DNA of 64,000 bases, taken from assembly GCA_030836185.1 (NCBI GenBank), contig JAURQH010000080.1, forward strand, positions 1-64,000. The letters are read 5' to 3'. The first letter of the stretch is position 1; every line of letters begins with the position of its first letter. Of this stretch, positions 27,464 through 35,906 are shown in pieces. The DNA is from Planctomycetota bacterium (GTDB lineage: Bacteria; Planctomycetota; Planctomycetia; Planctomycetales; Planctomycetaceae). The position numbers and the translations under genes are program-made. Under the pieces are notes generated by a model. That model was not told the DNA's origin and made no database searches. It saw nothing but the letters and a program-made list of their open reading frames with translations.

Positions 27464-27485
27464 CCGCGGAGCTTGCGCTCCACGG
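27464..27485. repeat. Short palindrome CCGCGGAGC-TTGC-GCTCCACGG
   Basis: CCG-C-GGAGC and GCTCC-A-CGG pair around TTGC with one mismatch. Flanks TTAAGCCC and GGCTAGGCC suggest a longer imperfect element. This type of GGAGC/GCTCC hairpin is a common intergenic repeat in planctomycete genomes as far as I recall. It lies about 190 bp before the TVP38 gene. Confidence 0.5.
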
Positions 27486-27674
27486 CTAGGCCGAAAGTTC
27501 GTTGAATATGTGAGTTTGGGCGAGAGCCTTCTAATGAAGATAAAGGTTCGCGATCCAGAAAGTCGTCAAGTTTCTGATTTGTGAAACATTCCGCGAATTG
27601 ATTGAGGTGGAGTGCTATAATCCTGATGCCTTTTTTTGTCGACTCGCTGCAATTTATGAAATCATGAGAAACGT

Positions 27675-28490
27675 ATGTCCGAGAGTCCGACACATTCTGA
27701 AAGCAATCCAGACAGAGATGAAAAATCGTCTGTGCCACTCTGGGTTCGATTGTTATTCGCGGCATTATTCGTTGGCGGTATTGTCTTTCTCTCTCAGAAA
27801 TATGGAAGTGCAGAAGTTCTCGATTATTTCGCACAACAGGAAAGCCGGGCAGAGCAATACCGAATCGATCATCCGGTAGCAGTGTTCGGTGTCGCTTTTT
27901 TGATCTACTCAATTGTGACCGGGCTCTCCTTGCCGGGGGCTGCTGTTCTGACAATTTTGTTTGGCTGGTTTTTTGGATTTCTTCCCGCTTTGTGTGTCGT
28001 CAGCTTTGCTTCGACAACCGGAGCATCTTTGGCATTTCTCATGAGTCGGTATTTCCTCAGAGACTCCCTCCAGAAGCAATTTGGAGAGCGATTGAAAGTC
28101 TTCAATGAGGCCTTGGAAAAGGAAGGTGCTTCCTATCTGTTGACTCTAAGATTAATTCCGGCTGTCCCATTTTTTGTCATCAATTTGGTGATGGGACTCA
28201 CCCCCGTTCGTATGACAACCTTTTGGTGGGTGAGTCAATTGGGGATGTTACCCGGCACGGCTGTTTTTACTTACGCGGGTAGCAGTTTTCCAGAGATCGC
28301 GACAATACAAGCCGTGATCCAGGAGCATGGGGTGAGTGGTTTGCTGTCTAATTCGGGAAGTGACGTGAATCTTGCCAATTTGTTTGTCGCTCTGATTGTT
28401 TTAGGATTATTTCCCGTTGCGATTAAATTTATCATGAAACGGTTTCGGAAGACGCCTGTCGCAGTGAGTGGCTCTTCAGAATCTTCATAA
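27675..28490 (+). CDS. TVP38/TMEM64 (DedA-like, SNARE-associated) membrane protein
   Basis: A 271-residue protein. A polar N-terminal 20 residues precede a membrane segment (VRLLFAALFVGGIVFL). The family core follows: GLSLPGAAVLTILFGWFFGF, STTGASLAFLMSRYF (the G-x3-xF-x3-R pattern), RLIPAVPFFVINLVMGL and GMLPGTAVFTYAGS. TVP38/DedA-type proteins act in inner-membrane lipid or ion homeostasis. Nine bases separate it from the disulfide reductase gene, an arrangement that also occurs in other bacteria and suggests a joint role. Confidence 0.88.
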   Translation: MSESPTHSESNPDRDEKSSVPLWVRLLFAALFVGGIVFLSQKYGSAEVLDYFAQQESRAEQYRIDHPVAVFGVAFLIYSIVTGLSLPGAAVLTILFGWFFGFLPALCVVSFASTTGASLAFLMSRYFLRDSLQKQFGERLKVFNEALEKEGASYLLTLRLIPAVPFFVINLVMGLTPVRMTTFWWVSQLGMLPGTAVFTYAGSSFPEIATIQAVIQEHGVSGLLSNSGSDVNLANLFVALIVLGLFPVAIKFIMKRFRKTPVAVSGSSESS

Positions 28491-28499
28491 GGGACATTG

Positions 28500-30047
28500 A
28501 TGCCTGATATTACTGTCGAACCTCAAGATCAATACAACCTTGAACTGATCAATCAGGTCCACCCTCCAGACTGGAAGAATCCTGTTCCCAGTGGCCGGTA
28601 TAATCTGGTTGTAATCGGAGCAGGAACTGCCGGACTTGTTTGCGCGGCGGGTGCTGCCGGCATGGGAGCCAAAGTGGCCCTGATCGAGCGATCATTGATG
28701 GGTGGGGATTGCCTGAATTACGGCTGCGTTCCGTCAAAAGGGATCATCTCGGCTGCGAAGGCATTTGCGCAGGTCAAAAATTCACACCGCTACGGAGTTC
28801 AATTGAATGGTGAGCCAACCCTCGATTTTGGGGCGGCTATGGAACGTATGAGAAAAATGCGTGCAGAGATCAGTCACCATGATTCCGCCCAACGATTTAC
28901 CGACTTGGGGGTCGATGTATTTCTGGGGCAGGGGAGTTTTGTCGGTTCCAACATGGTTGAAGTTGAGGGCCAAAAAATTACCTATAAAAAGGCGGTTATT
29001 GCAACCGGCGCACGTGCTGCGAAAATCCCCATTCCCGGGATTGATCATGTCGAATATCTCACAAATGAAAATATATTTTCTTTGACAGAGTTACCTGATC
29101 GATTGGGCGTCATCGGAGGTGGACCGATCGGTTCCGAGTTGGCGCAAACATTTGCCCGCTTTGGATCTCAAGTGACTCAATTTGAAAAAGCGGATCATAT
29201 ATTGAGCCGCGAAGATGCTGATGCCGCCAGTGTTGTCCAACAATCATTGATTCGAGATGGAGTCCAATTGCGTCTCTCTTCATCTGTGAAAGAGTTAAGA
29301 CAGGACGGGACGGAGAAAGCAATTGTCTTTGAAGTTGATGGCGTGACACGGGAAGAAAGATTTGACGAAATTCTGATAAGCATTGGGCGACAACCGAATG
29401 TCGAAGGACTGAATCTGGAAGCCGCAGGTGTGGACTACCACGAGCGGAATGGCGTGACGGTTAATGATTATCTCCAAACGACAAATAAGAATATTTACGC
29501 AGCGGGAGATATTTGTTTCCCTTATCAATTTACACACACGGCAGATTTCCTGGCTCGCAATGTGATTCGCAACTCATTGTTTATGGGGAGAGCAAAAGCA
29601 AGTTCTCTCGTCATTCCCTGGTGCACATATACCCAACCGGAAATTGCACATGTTGGTCTAAGCGAGAGAGACGCCAAGGAGCGGGGAATTGAAATTGATA
29701 CTTACAGGCAAGAACTTTCTAGTGTAGATCGTGCGATACTGGATGGAGACGTTGAGGGGTTCGTCAAAGTTCATACGAAACGGGGCAAAGATGAAATTGT
29801 CGGAGCGACTGTTGTTGCCACACATGCAGGTGATTTGATTTCCGAAATCACGGTTGCCATGAATCACGGAATCGGTCTTGGCGGAATCGGAAACACGATT
29901 CACCCCTATCCCACACAAGCAGAAGCAATTCGAAAACTGGGTGATCAATACAGTCGAACCCGGCTCACCCCATTTGTTGCGAGCCTCTTCAAGAAATGGA
30001 TGAAATTCACCCGTCAGAAAGCTCTCGTATTTAGTCGTCGCTACTAG
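28500..30047 (+). CDS. Mercuric reductase-like FAD-dependent pyridine nucleotide-disulfide oxidoreductase
   Basis: A 515-residue flavoprotein. ATG 28500 is chosen over TTG 28497; AAGGGA lies 6 bases upstream. FAD-binding VVIGAGTAGLVCAAGAAGMG, redox pair GGDCLNYGCVPSKG, NAD(P)-binding VIGGGPIGSELAQTFARFG, second FAD site IYAAGDICFPYQFTH, and the dimerisation-domain end HPYPTQAEAIRKLGDQY. It lacks an N-terminal HMA domain and the paired C-terminal cysteines of true MerA, so mercury reduction is unlikely. Probably reduces an unknown disulfide or quinone. Cotranscribed with the TVP38-like gene. Confidence 0.88.
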   Translation: MPDITVEPQDQYNLELINQVHPPDWKNPVPSGRYNLVVIGAGTAGLVCAAGAAGMGAKVALIERSLMGGDCLNYGCVPSKGIISAAKAFAQVKNSHRYGVQLNGEPTLDFGAAMERMRKMRAEISHHDSAQRFTDLGVDVFLGQGSFVGSNMVEVEGQKITYKKAVIATGARAAKIPIPGIDHVEYLTNENIFSLTELPDRLGVIGGGPIGSELAQTFARFGSQVTQFEKADHILSREDADAASVVQQSLIRDGVQLRLSSSVKELRQDGTEKAIVFEVDGVTREERFDEILISIGRQPNVEGLNLEAAGVDYHERNGVTVNDYLQTTNKNIYAAGDICFPYQFTHTADFLARNVIRNSLFMGRAKASSLVIPWCTYTQPEIAHVGLSERDAKERGIEIDTYRQELSSVDRAILDGDVEGFVKVHTKRGKDEIVGATVVATHAGDLISEITVAMNHGIGLGGIGNTIHPYPTQAEAIRKLGDQYSRTRLTPFVASLFKKWMKFTRQKALVFSRRY

Positions 30048-30260
30048 CCTGAAAATATAACGCTCCTCGGCAACTATACAGAAATATCTATGCTACGTTA
30101 TTGATCCCAACTAGAGCCGACTAACAATTAGGGATGTGAGTTGAAAGTCTCTATAGGGCCGACTATTCTGTGACTCGTGATTGAGAGTGTTCTGTTCTAA
30201 GAACGAATCAATTTCACAATAAAACCATCTCCCAATAATGCTGAATAAGGATAATTGGCT

Positions 30261-30695
30261 ATGGCAAACGCATCCAACATGTCGTTGGCTGAACTCGAGG
30301 CAATGCTGAAAGACCAAAAGAAACGCCTCGAAGAACTGAAGAAAAAACAAGCTGCTTTGCAAAAAGATCTTGATGGTGTCACTCAGGAAATTGCTGTGTT
30401 AGAAGGTAAGGGCAAAGGGAGTGGCCGTCGTGGTCGCCCCGCTGGAAGTACTTCCACAGGGAAGAAGACCGTTCGTCGCCGTCGAGCGAAGAACGCCAAG
30501 CCACTCAAAGGCTATGTGCGTGATGCATTGGCTGGGAGCAAAAAAGGTTTGACACTTCAGGAAGTATTGGACAGTGTTAAAAAAGCAGGATATAAGAGCA
30601 AAAGTAAAAACTTCAAAAACGTGCTTTATCAATGCCTCTATCACACAAAGGAATTTGTTCTGGATTCTAAAAAGGGAACATACTCAGTCAAGTAA
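30261..30695 (+). CDS. Coiled-coil, AT-hook-like basic linker, winged-helix small protein
   Basis: A 144-residue protein; ATG 30261 (AAGGAT 9-14 bases upstream) is better than TTG 30255. Residues about 8-50 form a charged coiled coil (LAELEAMLKDQKKRLEELKK, split). Residues 53-80 are Lys/Arg-rich with an AT-hook-like core GRRGRPAGS and VRRRRAKN. Residues 84-144 have a winged-helix-like helix pattern (LTLQEVLDSVKKAGY, FKNVLYQCLYH, FVLDSKKGTYSV). Oligomerisation region plus GRP-type DNA-contact loop recalls H-NS-type or histone H1-like nucleoid proteins. DNA binding is inferred. It is a single-gene unit with about 210 bp upstream. Confidence 0.72.
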   Translation: MANASNMSLAELEAMLKDQKKRLEELKKKQAALQKDLDGVTQEIAVLEGKGKGSGRRGRPAGSTSTGKKTVRRRRAKNAKPLKGYVRDALAGSKKGLTLQEVLDSVKKAGYKSKSKNFKNVLYQCLYHTKEFVLDSKKGTYSVK

Positions 30696-30801
30696 GACCA
30701 TTTGTCTGCAACGATCAAGTGGGAGGAAGCGTTCATCGCTGCTCCCATTTTTTATGCGCTGTGATATGACGCCAATATCTTTATCTCAGTAGGAGAGAAT
30801 C

Positions 30802-31980
30802 ATGGAGCCAACTTTTAGCGAAAAAAACGCATTAGCCTTATTGATGGATTTGCTTTCCGTACCTGGGAAAAGTGGCGACGAAAGAGCTATCGCCGATGTC
30901 ATCATACAGAAGGCAAAATCGGCTGGTGTTAAATCCTCTCAAATCAAAGAAGATGATGTTCAAAAGAAAAGTCCCTATGGTGGAAATTGTGGCAATTTGA
31001 TTGTCAAACTGCCTGGGACATTCCGAGCCCCTCGTCGCATGTTGATGGCTCATATCGATACGGTTCCTCTTTGCGTTGGTGCGCGTCCAGTTCGTGATGG
31101 CGATGTGATTCGTCCCAAAGACTCCGATACCGCATTAGGTGGTGATGACCGGGCTGGTGCTTCGGTTGTGCTTAACACTCTACTGACAGTTCTTAACTAT
31201 AAAATGCCGCATCCACCATTAACTTTTTATTGGCCCGTGCAAGAGGAAGTGGGATTAGTTGGCGCTCGATATGTTAGCCCCCGAAATTTGGGACAACCCA
31301 AGCTTTGCTTTAATTGGGATGGAGGCTCAGCCGATGAAATCTGTATTGGTGCCACGGGAGCTTATAACGTCAAAATCACCGTTCATGGAATTGCCTCTCA
31401 TGCCGGATTGCACCCTGAAAATGGTGTTTCAGCAATTGGGACTGCTTCGTTGGCAATCAGTGACCTCATCGAGAACGGTTGGCATGGATTGGTTGTAAAA
31501 GGAAGAAAACGGGGGACTTGCAACCTTGGAATCATTAACGGTGGAGACGCCACCAATGTCGTCACTGATCGATGTGAGATTCAAGCCGAGGTGCGTAGTC
31601 ACGAAGAGGCATTCCGACAACGCATTCTGAACGAAGTGAAAAAAGCTTTTGAGCGAGCCGTTAAAAAACAGAAGAATGCTTCCGGCAAAAAAGGAAGCAT
31701 CGATTTTGAATGGAATCTCAAATACCCGGCGTTTTTACTTGATCGAAAAGAAGCCGTTGTGCAATCGGCAGAGAAGGCTGTTGAGTCATTGGGGTTGAAG
31801 CCAACATTGGTCGTCGGAAATGGTGGAGTGGATGCGAATTTTCTGTCAGATCGGGGGATGCCAACCGTCACTTTAGGATGTGGAGAGAAGAACGTGCATA
31901 CGGTCAATGAAGTCGTCGTAATCGAGAATTACTTGAAGGGATGTCAACTGGGGCTAGAGCTTGCCTGTGGTCAACGATAG
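30802..31980 (+). CDS. M20-family metallopeptidase (PepT-like)
   Basis: A 392-residue di-zinc aminopeptidase-type protein; ATG 30802 has TAGGAGAG upstream. Metal and catalytic residues are visible: MAHIDTVP (His, catalytic Asp), LGGDDRAG (bridging Asp), VQEEVGLVGA (catalytic Glu and ligand), FNWDGG, the lid-domain segment GIASHAGLHPENGVSA, and NGGVDANFLSDRG near the end. The family removes N-terminal residues from short peptides in the cytoplasm. The substrate range is not predictable. No operon partner; dxs converges after 19 bp. Confidence 0.9.
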   Translation: MEPTFSEKNALALLMDLLSVPGKSGDERAIADVIIQKAKSAGVKSSQIKEDDVQKKSPYGGNCGNLIVKLPGTFRAPRRMLMAHIDTVPLCVGARPVRDGDVIRPKDSDTALGGDDRAGASVVLNTLLTVLNYKMPHPPLTFYWPVQEEVGLVGARYVSPRNLGQPKLCFNWDGGSADEICIGATGAYNVKITVHGIASHAGLHPENGVSAIGTASLAISDLIENGWHGLVVKGRKRGTCNLGIINGGDATNVVTDRCEIQAEVRSHEEAFRQRILNEVKKAFERAVKKQKNASGKKGSIDFEWNLKYPAFLLDRKEAVVQSAEKAVESLGLKPTLVVGNGGVDANFLSDRGMPTVTLGCGEKNVHTVNEVVVIENYLKGCQLGLELACGQR

Positions 31981-31999
31981 GCGGTAAGGAGAACCAAAC

Positions 32000-33901
32000 T
32001 TAGATCAAGGATTCATCTCGCTCGGCAATTGATTGCGCTGTGGCTACCAAGCCGTCGACATCCATTCCGAGATCGGCAAGCAGTTCTTCTCGGTCGCCAT
32101 GCTCAACAAAATGGTCGGGAATACCGACTCTGCGAACACGCTGGCTGTTGAGTCCCTTCTGTGCGATTTCTTCAAGAACGGCCGAGCCAAAGCCACCCTG
32201 GAGCGTGTTTTCCTCGACTGTGATCAGGAAACGGTCGTGTTCCAATGCTCGCTCGACCACTTCAACATCGAGTGGTTTGACGAATCGAGCATTAATCACA
32301 CCCACATCGAGACCTTGCTGCTTGAGTTTTTCGGCGGCAACGACACAGCGCGGGAACATGGCTCCAATCGCGAGGAAGTTTCCATCTTCTCCGAAAGAAT
32401 AGACCTCGGCTTTCCCACATTCGATGGGAGACTCTTCACGAGTGACTTTTTCCAGCTTCGTTTTTGGATAACGCAACGAAACGGGAGCTCCATAATCGAT
32501 GGCAAAATCAAGCATCGGAGCCACATCTTGTTCGTCTCCAGGAGCCATCACCGTCATGTTCGGAAAGACCCGCATATATGACAAATCAAAAACGCCATGA
32601 TGAGTCGGGCCATCGGGGCCACAGAGACCGGCTCGATCCAGGCAGAACACAACCGGCAAGTTCTGTAAGGCGACTTCCTGAAAAATGTGGTCGAAACTTC
32701 GTTGCAGGAATGTGCTGTAAATATCAACAATCGGGACTGCACCAGCTTTCGCCATTCCTCCGGCAAATGCGACCGCATGCCCTTCACAAATCCCCACATC
32801 AAAAAAACGATCTTCAAAGTCGGCACGAATCTTCTGCAACCCATTTCCGGCACACATTGCCGCCGTCATGACGGCCACCTTCTTATTGCGAGACATTACA
32901 TCGTAGATGGAATCGGCAACAGCATTCGTGTAAGCCCGCGATTTGCTTTTCTTGATTTCGACAATCTCGTTCTCATCGTTTCGCGCAAACGGAGGAGGTG
33001 CATGGAACTGTACTGGGTCTTCGCAAGCCGGCTGAAATCCGTGCCCTTTCTCCGTCAGGACATGTAGCAGGACGGGGCCTTCAATCTCTTTCACCATTTC
33101 GAGATAGCGACGGAGTGCTTTCAGGTCGTGTCCATCGACCGGGCCGATGTAGCGGAAACCGAGTTCTTCAAACAGCATTCCTCCATGAAGGAATCCCTTG
33201 AGGGCATCTTTGAAATTCGACAGGACATGCTCGACCGGTTCACCCACAACGGGAACCTTATTGAGCAACCAGGCAATATCTTTTTTCAAGCCGTTATAGA
33301 AAGGAGCCGTACGCGCTTTATCCAGATATTCGGCCAATCCTCCTACGCGTGGGCAAATACCCATTTTGTTGTCATTCAAAATGACAAGCATATCTTTGTT
33401 GACGCCGGCCGCGTTATTGAAGGCCTCGAAGACCACGCCAGAGGGAAGGGCGCCATCGCCAATGACGGCGACCGCTTTTCGTCCTTCTTCAGAATGAACA
33501 ATGTCGTCCCCCGCCTTGAGCCCCAAGACTGTCGAGACACTGGAGCCTGCATGTCCTGTCACAAACAGGTCGTACTCACTCTCTTGTGGGTTTGGATAAC
33601 CCATCAACCCACCTTTGGTGCGTATCGACTGAATTTCATCAAAACGACCCGTGATTAATTTGTGTGGGTAAATTTGATGTCCGGTATCCCAAATCAATCG
33701 GTCTTTGGTGAAATCAAACGTGAGATGCAGGGCCAGACAAAGCTCGACAACTCCGAGGTTACTGGCAAAGTGAGCAGACCGATCCGAGACGATATTACAC
33801 AACGCCTCTCGCATTTCGGAGGCGACTTCTTCCAATTGGTCGTCAGAGAAGCCTTCCAAGTCGCGGGGGGAACCGATTTGAGGGAGGTGCTTGAATGTCA
33901 T
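32000..33901 (-). CDS. dxs: 1-deoxy-D-xylulose-5-phosphate synthase
   Basis: A 633-residue thiamine-diphosphate enzyme that condenses pyruvate and glyceraldehyde-3-phosphate in the first step of the MEP isoprenoid pathway. N-terminal TPP domain: FASNLGVVELCLALH, WDTGHQIYPHKLITGR and GDGALPSGVVFEAFNNA with NDNKMGI. Central pyrimidine domain: EGHAVAFAGGMA and FLQRSFDHIFQEV. Transketolase C-terminal domain follows. Length is normal for DXS. Its ATG at 33901 is 14 bp after the prenyl synthase stop, so the two isoprenoid genes form an operon. Confidence 0.95.
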   Translation of the reverse strand: MTFKHLPQIGSPRDLEGFSDDQLEEVASEMREALCNIVSDRSAHFASNLGVVELCLALHLTFDFTKDRLIWDTGHQIYPHKLITGRFDEIQSIRTKGGLMGYPNPQESEYDLFVTGHAGSSVSTVLGLKAGDDIVHSEEGRKAVAVIGDGALPSGVVFEAFNNAAGVNKDMLVILNDNKMGICPRVGGLAEYLDKARTAPFYNGLKKDIAWLLNKVPVVGEPVEHVLSNFKDALKGFLHGGMLFEELGFRYIGPVDGHDLKALRRYLEMVKEIEGPVLLHVLTEKGHGFQPACEDPVQFHAPPPFARNDENEIVEIKKSKSRAYTNAVADSIYDVMSRNKKVAVMTAAMCAGNGLQKIRADFEDRFFDVGICEGHAVAFAGGMAKAGAVPIVDIYSTFLQRSFDHIFQEVALQNLPVVFCLDRAGLCGPDGPTHHGVFDLSYMRVFPNMTVMAPGDEQDVAPMLDFAIDYGAPVSLRYPKTKLEKVTREESPIECGKAEVYSFGEDGNFLAIGAMFPRCVVAAEKLKQQGLDVGVINARFVKPLDVEVVERALEHDRFLITVEENTLQGGFGSAVLEEIAQKGLNSQRVRRVGIPDHFVEHGDREELLADLGMDVDGLVATAQSIAERDESLI

Positions 33902-33915
33902 ACAAATCTCACAAT

Positions 33916-34809
33916 TCAGTGATCACGATCAACGATGAAATCCGCGAGCGCCGCCAGACGCTGGCCTTGTTCACCTAGGGGTTTCAGTCGTTCGTGAGCA
34001 TCTTGTATCAGTTGTTTTGCCTTATCACGACTGTCTTCTATGCCCAGAAGTGAGGGATAGGTGAGTTTACCGTGATCGGCGTCCTTTTGTGTTTGCTTCC
34101 CAATAGTCTCGGAATTCCCCGAAACATCTAATAAATCATCCGCAATCTGGAAGGCTAATCCAACAGACTTACCGTACTCAACTAAATGATTTCGTAATTC
34201 CCAGTCTGCTCCTGCGATCCGAGCCCCCAATGACAGGGCACAACTGAGAAGCCGACCAGTCTTCCTACGATGAATTCCTTCCAAGTATTGAATATCTTTG
34301 ATTCCTGAATCTTCTGCTTCTAAATCGGCCACCTGACCGGCCACCATTCCGGCAGCACCGGCGGCACCCGCCAAGTCGGTACAGCAAGCAGCGGCAACAT
34401 CCTGTGGCTGAACATCTTGGGCAACAATCTGAAATGCCAGCGTGAGAAGTGCGTCGCCAGCCAAAATCGCCATCGCCTCGCCAAATTGCTTATGATTTGT
34501 GGGCTTTCCACGGCGAAGATCGTCATCGTCCATCGCGGGAAGATCATCATGAATGAGCGAATAGGTGTGTATCATCTCAATAGCACAGGCAGCCGGCAAA
34601 GCATCAACGGCTTTACCACCACACGCTTCACATGCAAGCAAAACAAGAACAGGCCGCAGTCGCTTCCCACCCGCCATCAGTGAGTAACGCATGGCTGCTT
34701 GTAGCTGCTCCGGGCAATTTGGCCCGAGATCTAAATATGATTCCAACGCCGCATCGATGTCGGTGCGATAGTCGGTCCAGATTTCCTGCAACATTGAGAC
34801 TTCAGACAT
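33916..34809 (-). CDS. ispA: Polyprenyl (farnesyl/geranylgeranyl) diphosphate synthase
   Basis: A 297-residue all-helical prenyltransferase that elongates IPP/DMAPP to C15 or C20 diphosphates. Visible: GGKRLRPVLV, the first aspartate-rich motif DDLPAMDDDDLRRG, KQFGEAMAILAGDALL, RKTGRLL and the second motif FQIADDLLD. The two-residue insertion in the first motif is typical of bacterial short-chain synthases. The start is ambiguous between ATG 34809 and GTG 34827 (six residues more); the former has GGA spaced about 9 bases. Upstream of dxs in one operon, matching MEP precursor supply. Chain length cannot be fixed from sequence. Confidence 0.9.
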   Translation of the reverse strand: MSEVSMLQEIWTDYRTDIDAALESYLDLGPNCPEQLQAAMRYSLMAGGKRLRPVLVLLACEACGGKAVDALPAACAIEMIHTYSLIHDDLPAMDDDDLRRGKPTNHKQFGEAMAILAGDALLTLAFQIVAQDVQPQDVAAACCTDLAGAAGAAGMVAGQVADLEAEDSGIKDIQYLEGIHRRKTGRLLSCALSLGARIAGADWELRNHLVEYGKSVGLAFQIADDLLDVSGNSETIGKQTQKDADHGKLTYPSLLGIEDSRDKAKQLIQDAHERLKPLGEQGQRLAALADFIVDRDH

Positions 34810-35018
34810 CGGTGGGTGTTCCGTCACCAGAACTTCGGAATCCGTCAGAGTTTACGAATAATAAGAGTATCGATATTTGCTGTCCGATACAAGCAGATTC
34901 CATCGAACAGTCTGATCTCAACCTCGGTGAGAAAATCAGGTTAACTCCTTTTCCTGAACGATGTTCGATATCATAATCACCAATTGGCGTACCCTGTGTA
35001 ATGACTGGAAGGAATGAA

Positions 35019-35906
35019 ATGTCGTCTTCTCGACGGATCAAGATCGGCTTGGTTCAGATGAAATGTACATCTGACATCGAGCGAAATTTCAATCGTGCGA
35101 TTGAACTGACTCGGGAAGCCGCCAGTCATGGAGCTAAAATTGTCTGCTTACCAGAGCTTTTTCGCTCTCTCTATTTTTGTCAGACTGAAGATCATCGGCA
35201 TTTTGATTTGGCGGAATCGATTCCAGGACCATCGACAGAGATTCTTGCTTCGCTGACCAAAGAGTTGGGTATTGTTCTGATTGCCAGTCTTTTTGAGAAG
35301 CGTGCAGAAGGGCTCTATCACAACACAGTGGCGATGCTTGACAATCATGGCGAATATCTCGGTCTGTATCGGAAGATGCACATTCCCGATGATCCGCTGT
35401 TCTATGAGAAATTTTATTTCACACCGGGTGATTTGGGCTTCAAGTCTTTTGAAACGGAATTCGGAAAGCTGGGGACTCTGATTTGCTGGGATCAGTGGTA
35501 TCCTGAAGCCGCTCGATTGACAGCCTTACGCGGGGCGGAAGTGTTGTTCTATCCGACTGCCATTGGCTGGCATCCTTCAGAGAAAGCCGAATATGGACAA
35601 ACGCAACATGAAAGCTGGGAGTTAATCCAACGGTCCCATGCCGTCGCGAATGGATGTTATGTGGTCTCCGTGAACCGTATTGGACACGAAGGAGAAACCG
35701 ATGGTGGAATCGAGTTCTGGGGACAAAGTTTTGTGGCCGATCCGACGGGACAGATTCTCGTTCGTGGAACGATTGACCGGGAAGAAGTTTTGATCGCAGA
35801 AATCAATCGAGATCAGTCTGATGTTAGCCGGACTCATTGGCCATTTCTTCGAGATCGACGCATCGATGCGTACTCTGAGATTACGAAACGGTTCATCGAT
35901 GAGTGA
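35019..35906 (+). CDS. aguB: N-carbamoylputrescine amidohydrolase
   Basis: A 295-residue nitrilase-superfamily enzyme converting N-carbamoylputrescine to putrescine, CO2 and ammonia. ATG 35019 is preferred over ATG 35001 since AAGGA lies 5 bases upstream and the family start SRRIKIGLVQM follows. The Glu-Lys-Cys triad is seen: CLPELFRS, LYRKMHIPDDP and TLICWDQWYPEAAR. Tail motifs SHAVANGCYVVSVNRIG and FWGQSFVADP are characteristic of this subfamily. It overlaps agmatine deiminase by 8 bp, linking the two steps in one operon. Confidence 0.93.
   Translation: MSSSRRIKIGLVQMKCTSDIERNFNRAIELTREAASHGAKIVCLPELFRSLYFCQTEDHRHFDLAESIPGPSTEILASLTKELGIVLIASLFEKRAEGLYHNTVAMLDNHGEYLGLYRKMHIPDDPLFYEKFYFTPGDLGFKSFETEFGKLGTLICWDQWYPEAARLTALRGAEVLFYPTAIGWHPSEKAEYGQTQHESWELIQRSHAVANGCYVVSVNRIGHEGETDGGIEFWGQSFVADPTGQILVRGTIDREEVLIAEINRDQSDVSRTHWPFLRDRRIDAYSEITKRFIDE

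Larger units (their letters stand above)
26340..27674. other. Gene-poor region with gene remnant and inverted/dispersed repeats
   Basis: About 1.3 kb with no convincing gene. Short open frames (for example 26522-26764 and 27144-27404) have no signal, family motif or ribosome site and consist largely of repeat translations. It holds a 30-codon remnant on the minus strand (26362-26454), CGCAGAG/GACGC-type low-complexity repeats (26620-26650, 26714-26740) and three distinct hairpin-forming inverted repeats (27001-27081, 27317-27403, 27464-27485). It looks like an accumulation site for small mobile repeats between two operons. Confidence 0.6.

Noticed and set aside
27373-27954. 193-codon frame on the minus strand overlapping the TVP38 gene
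   Set aside because: No RBS or family motif, composition of an antisense shadow, while the + strand encodes a clear SNARE-associated domain.
28500-30047. True mercuric reductase with mer operon
   Set aside because: No HMA domain, no C-terminal cysteine pair, no merR/merT neighbours.
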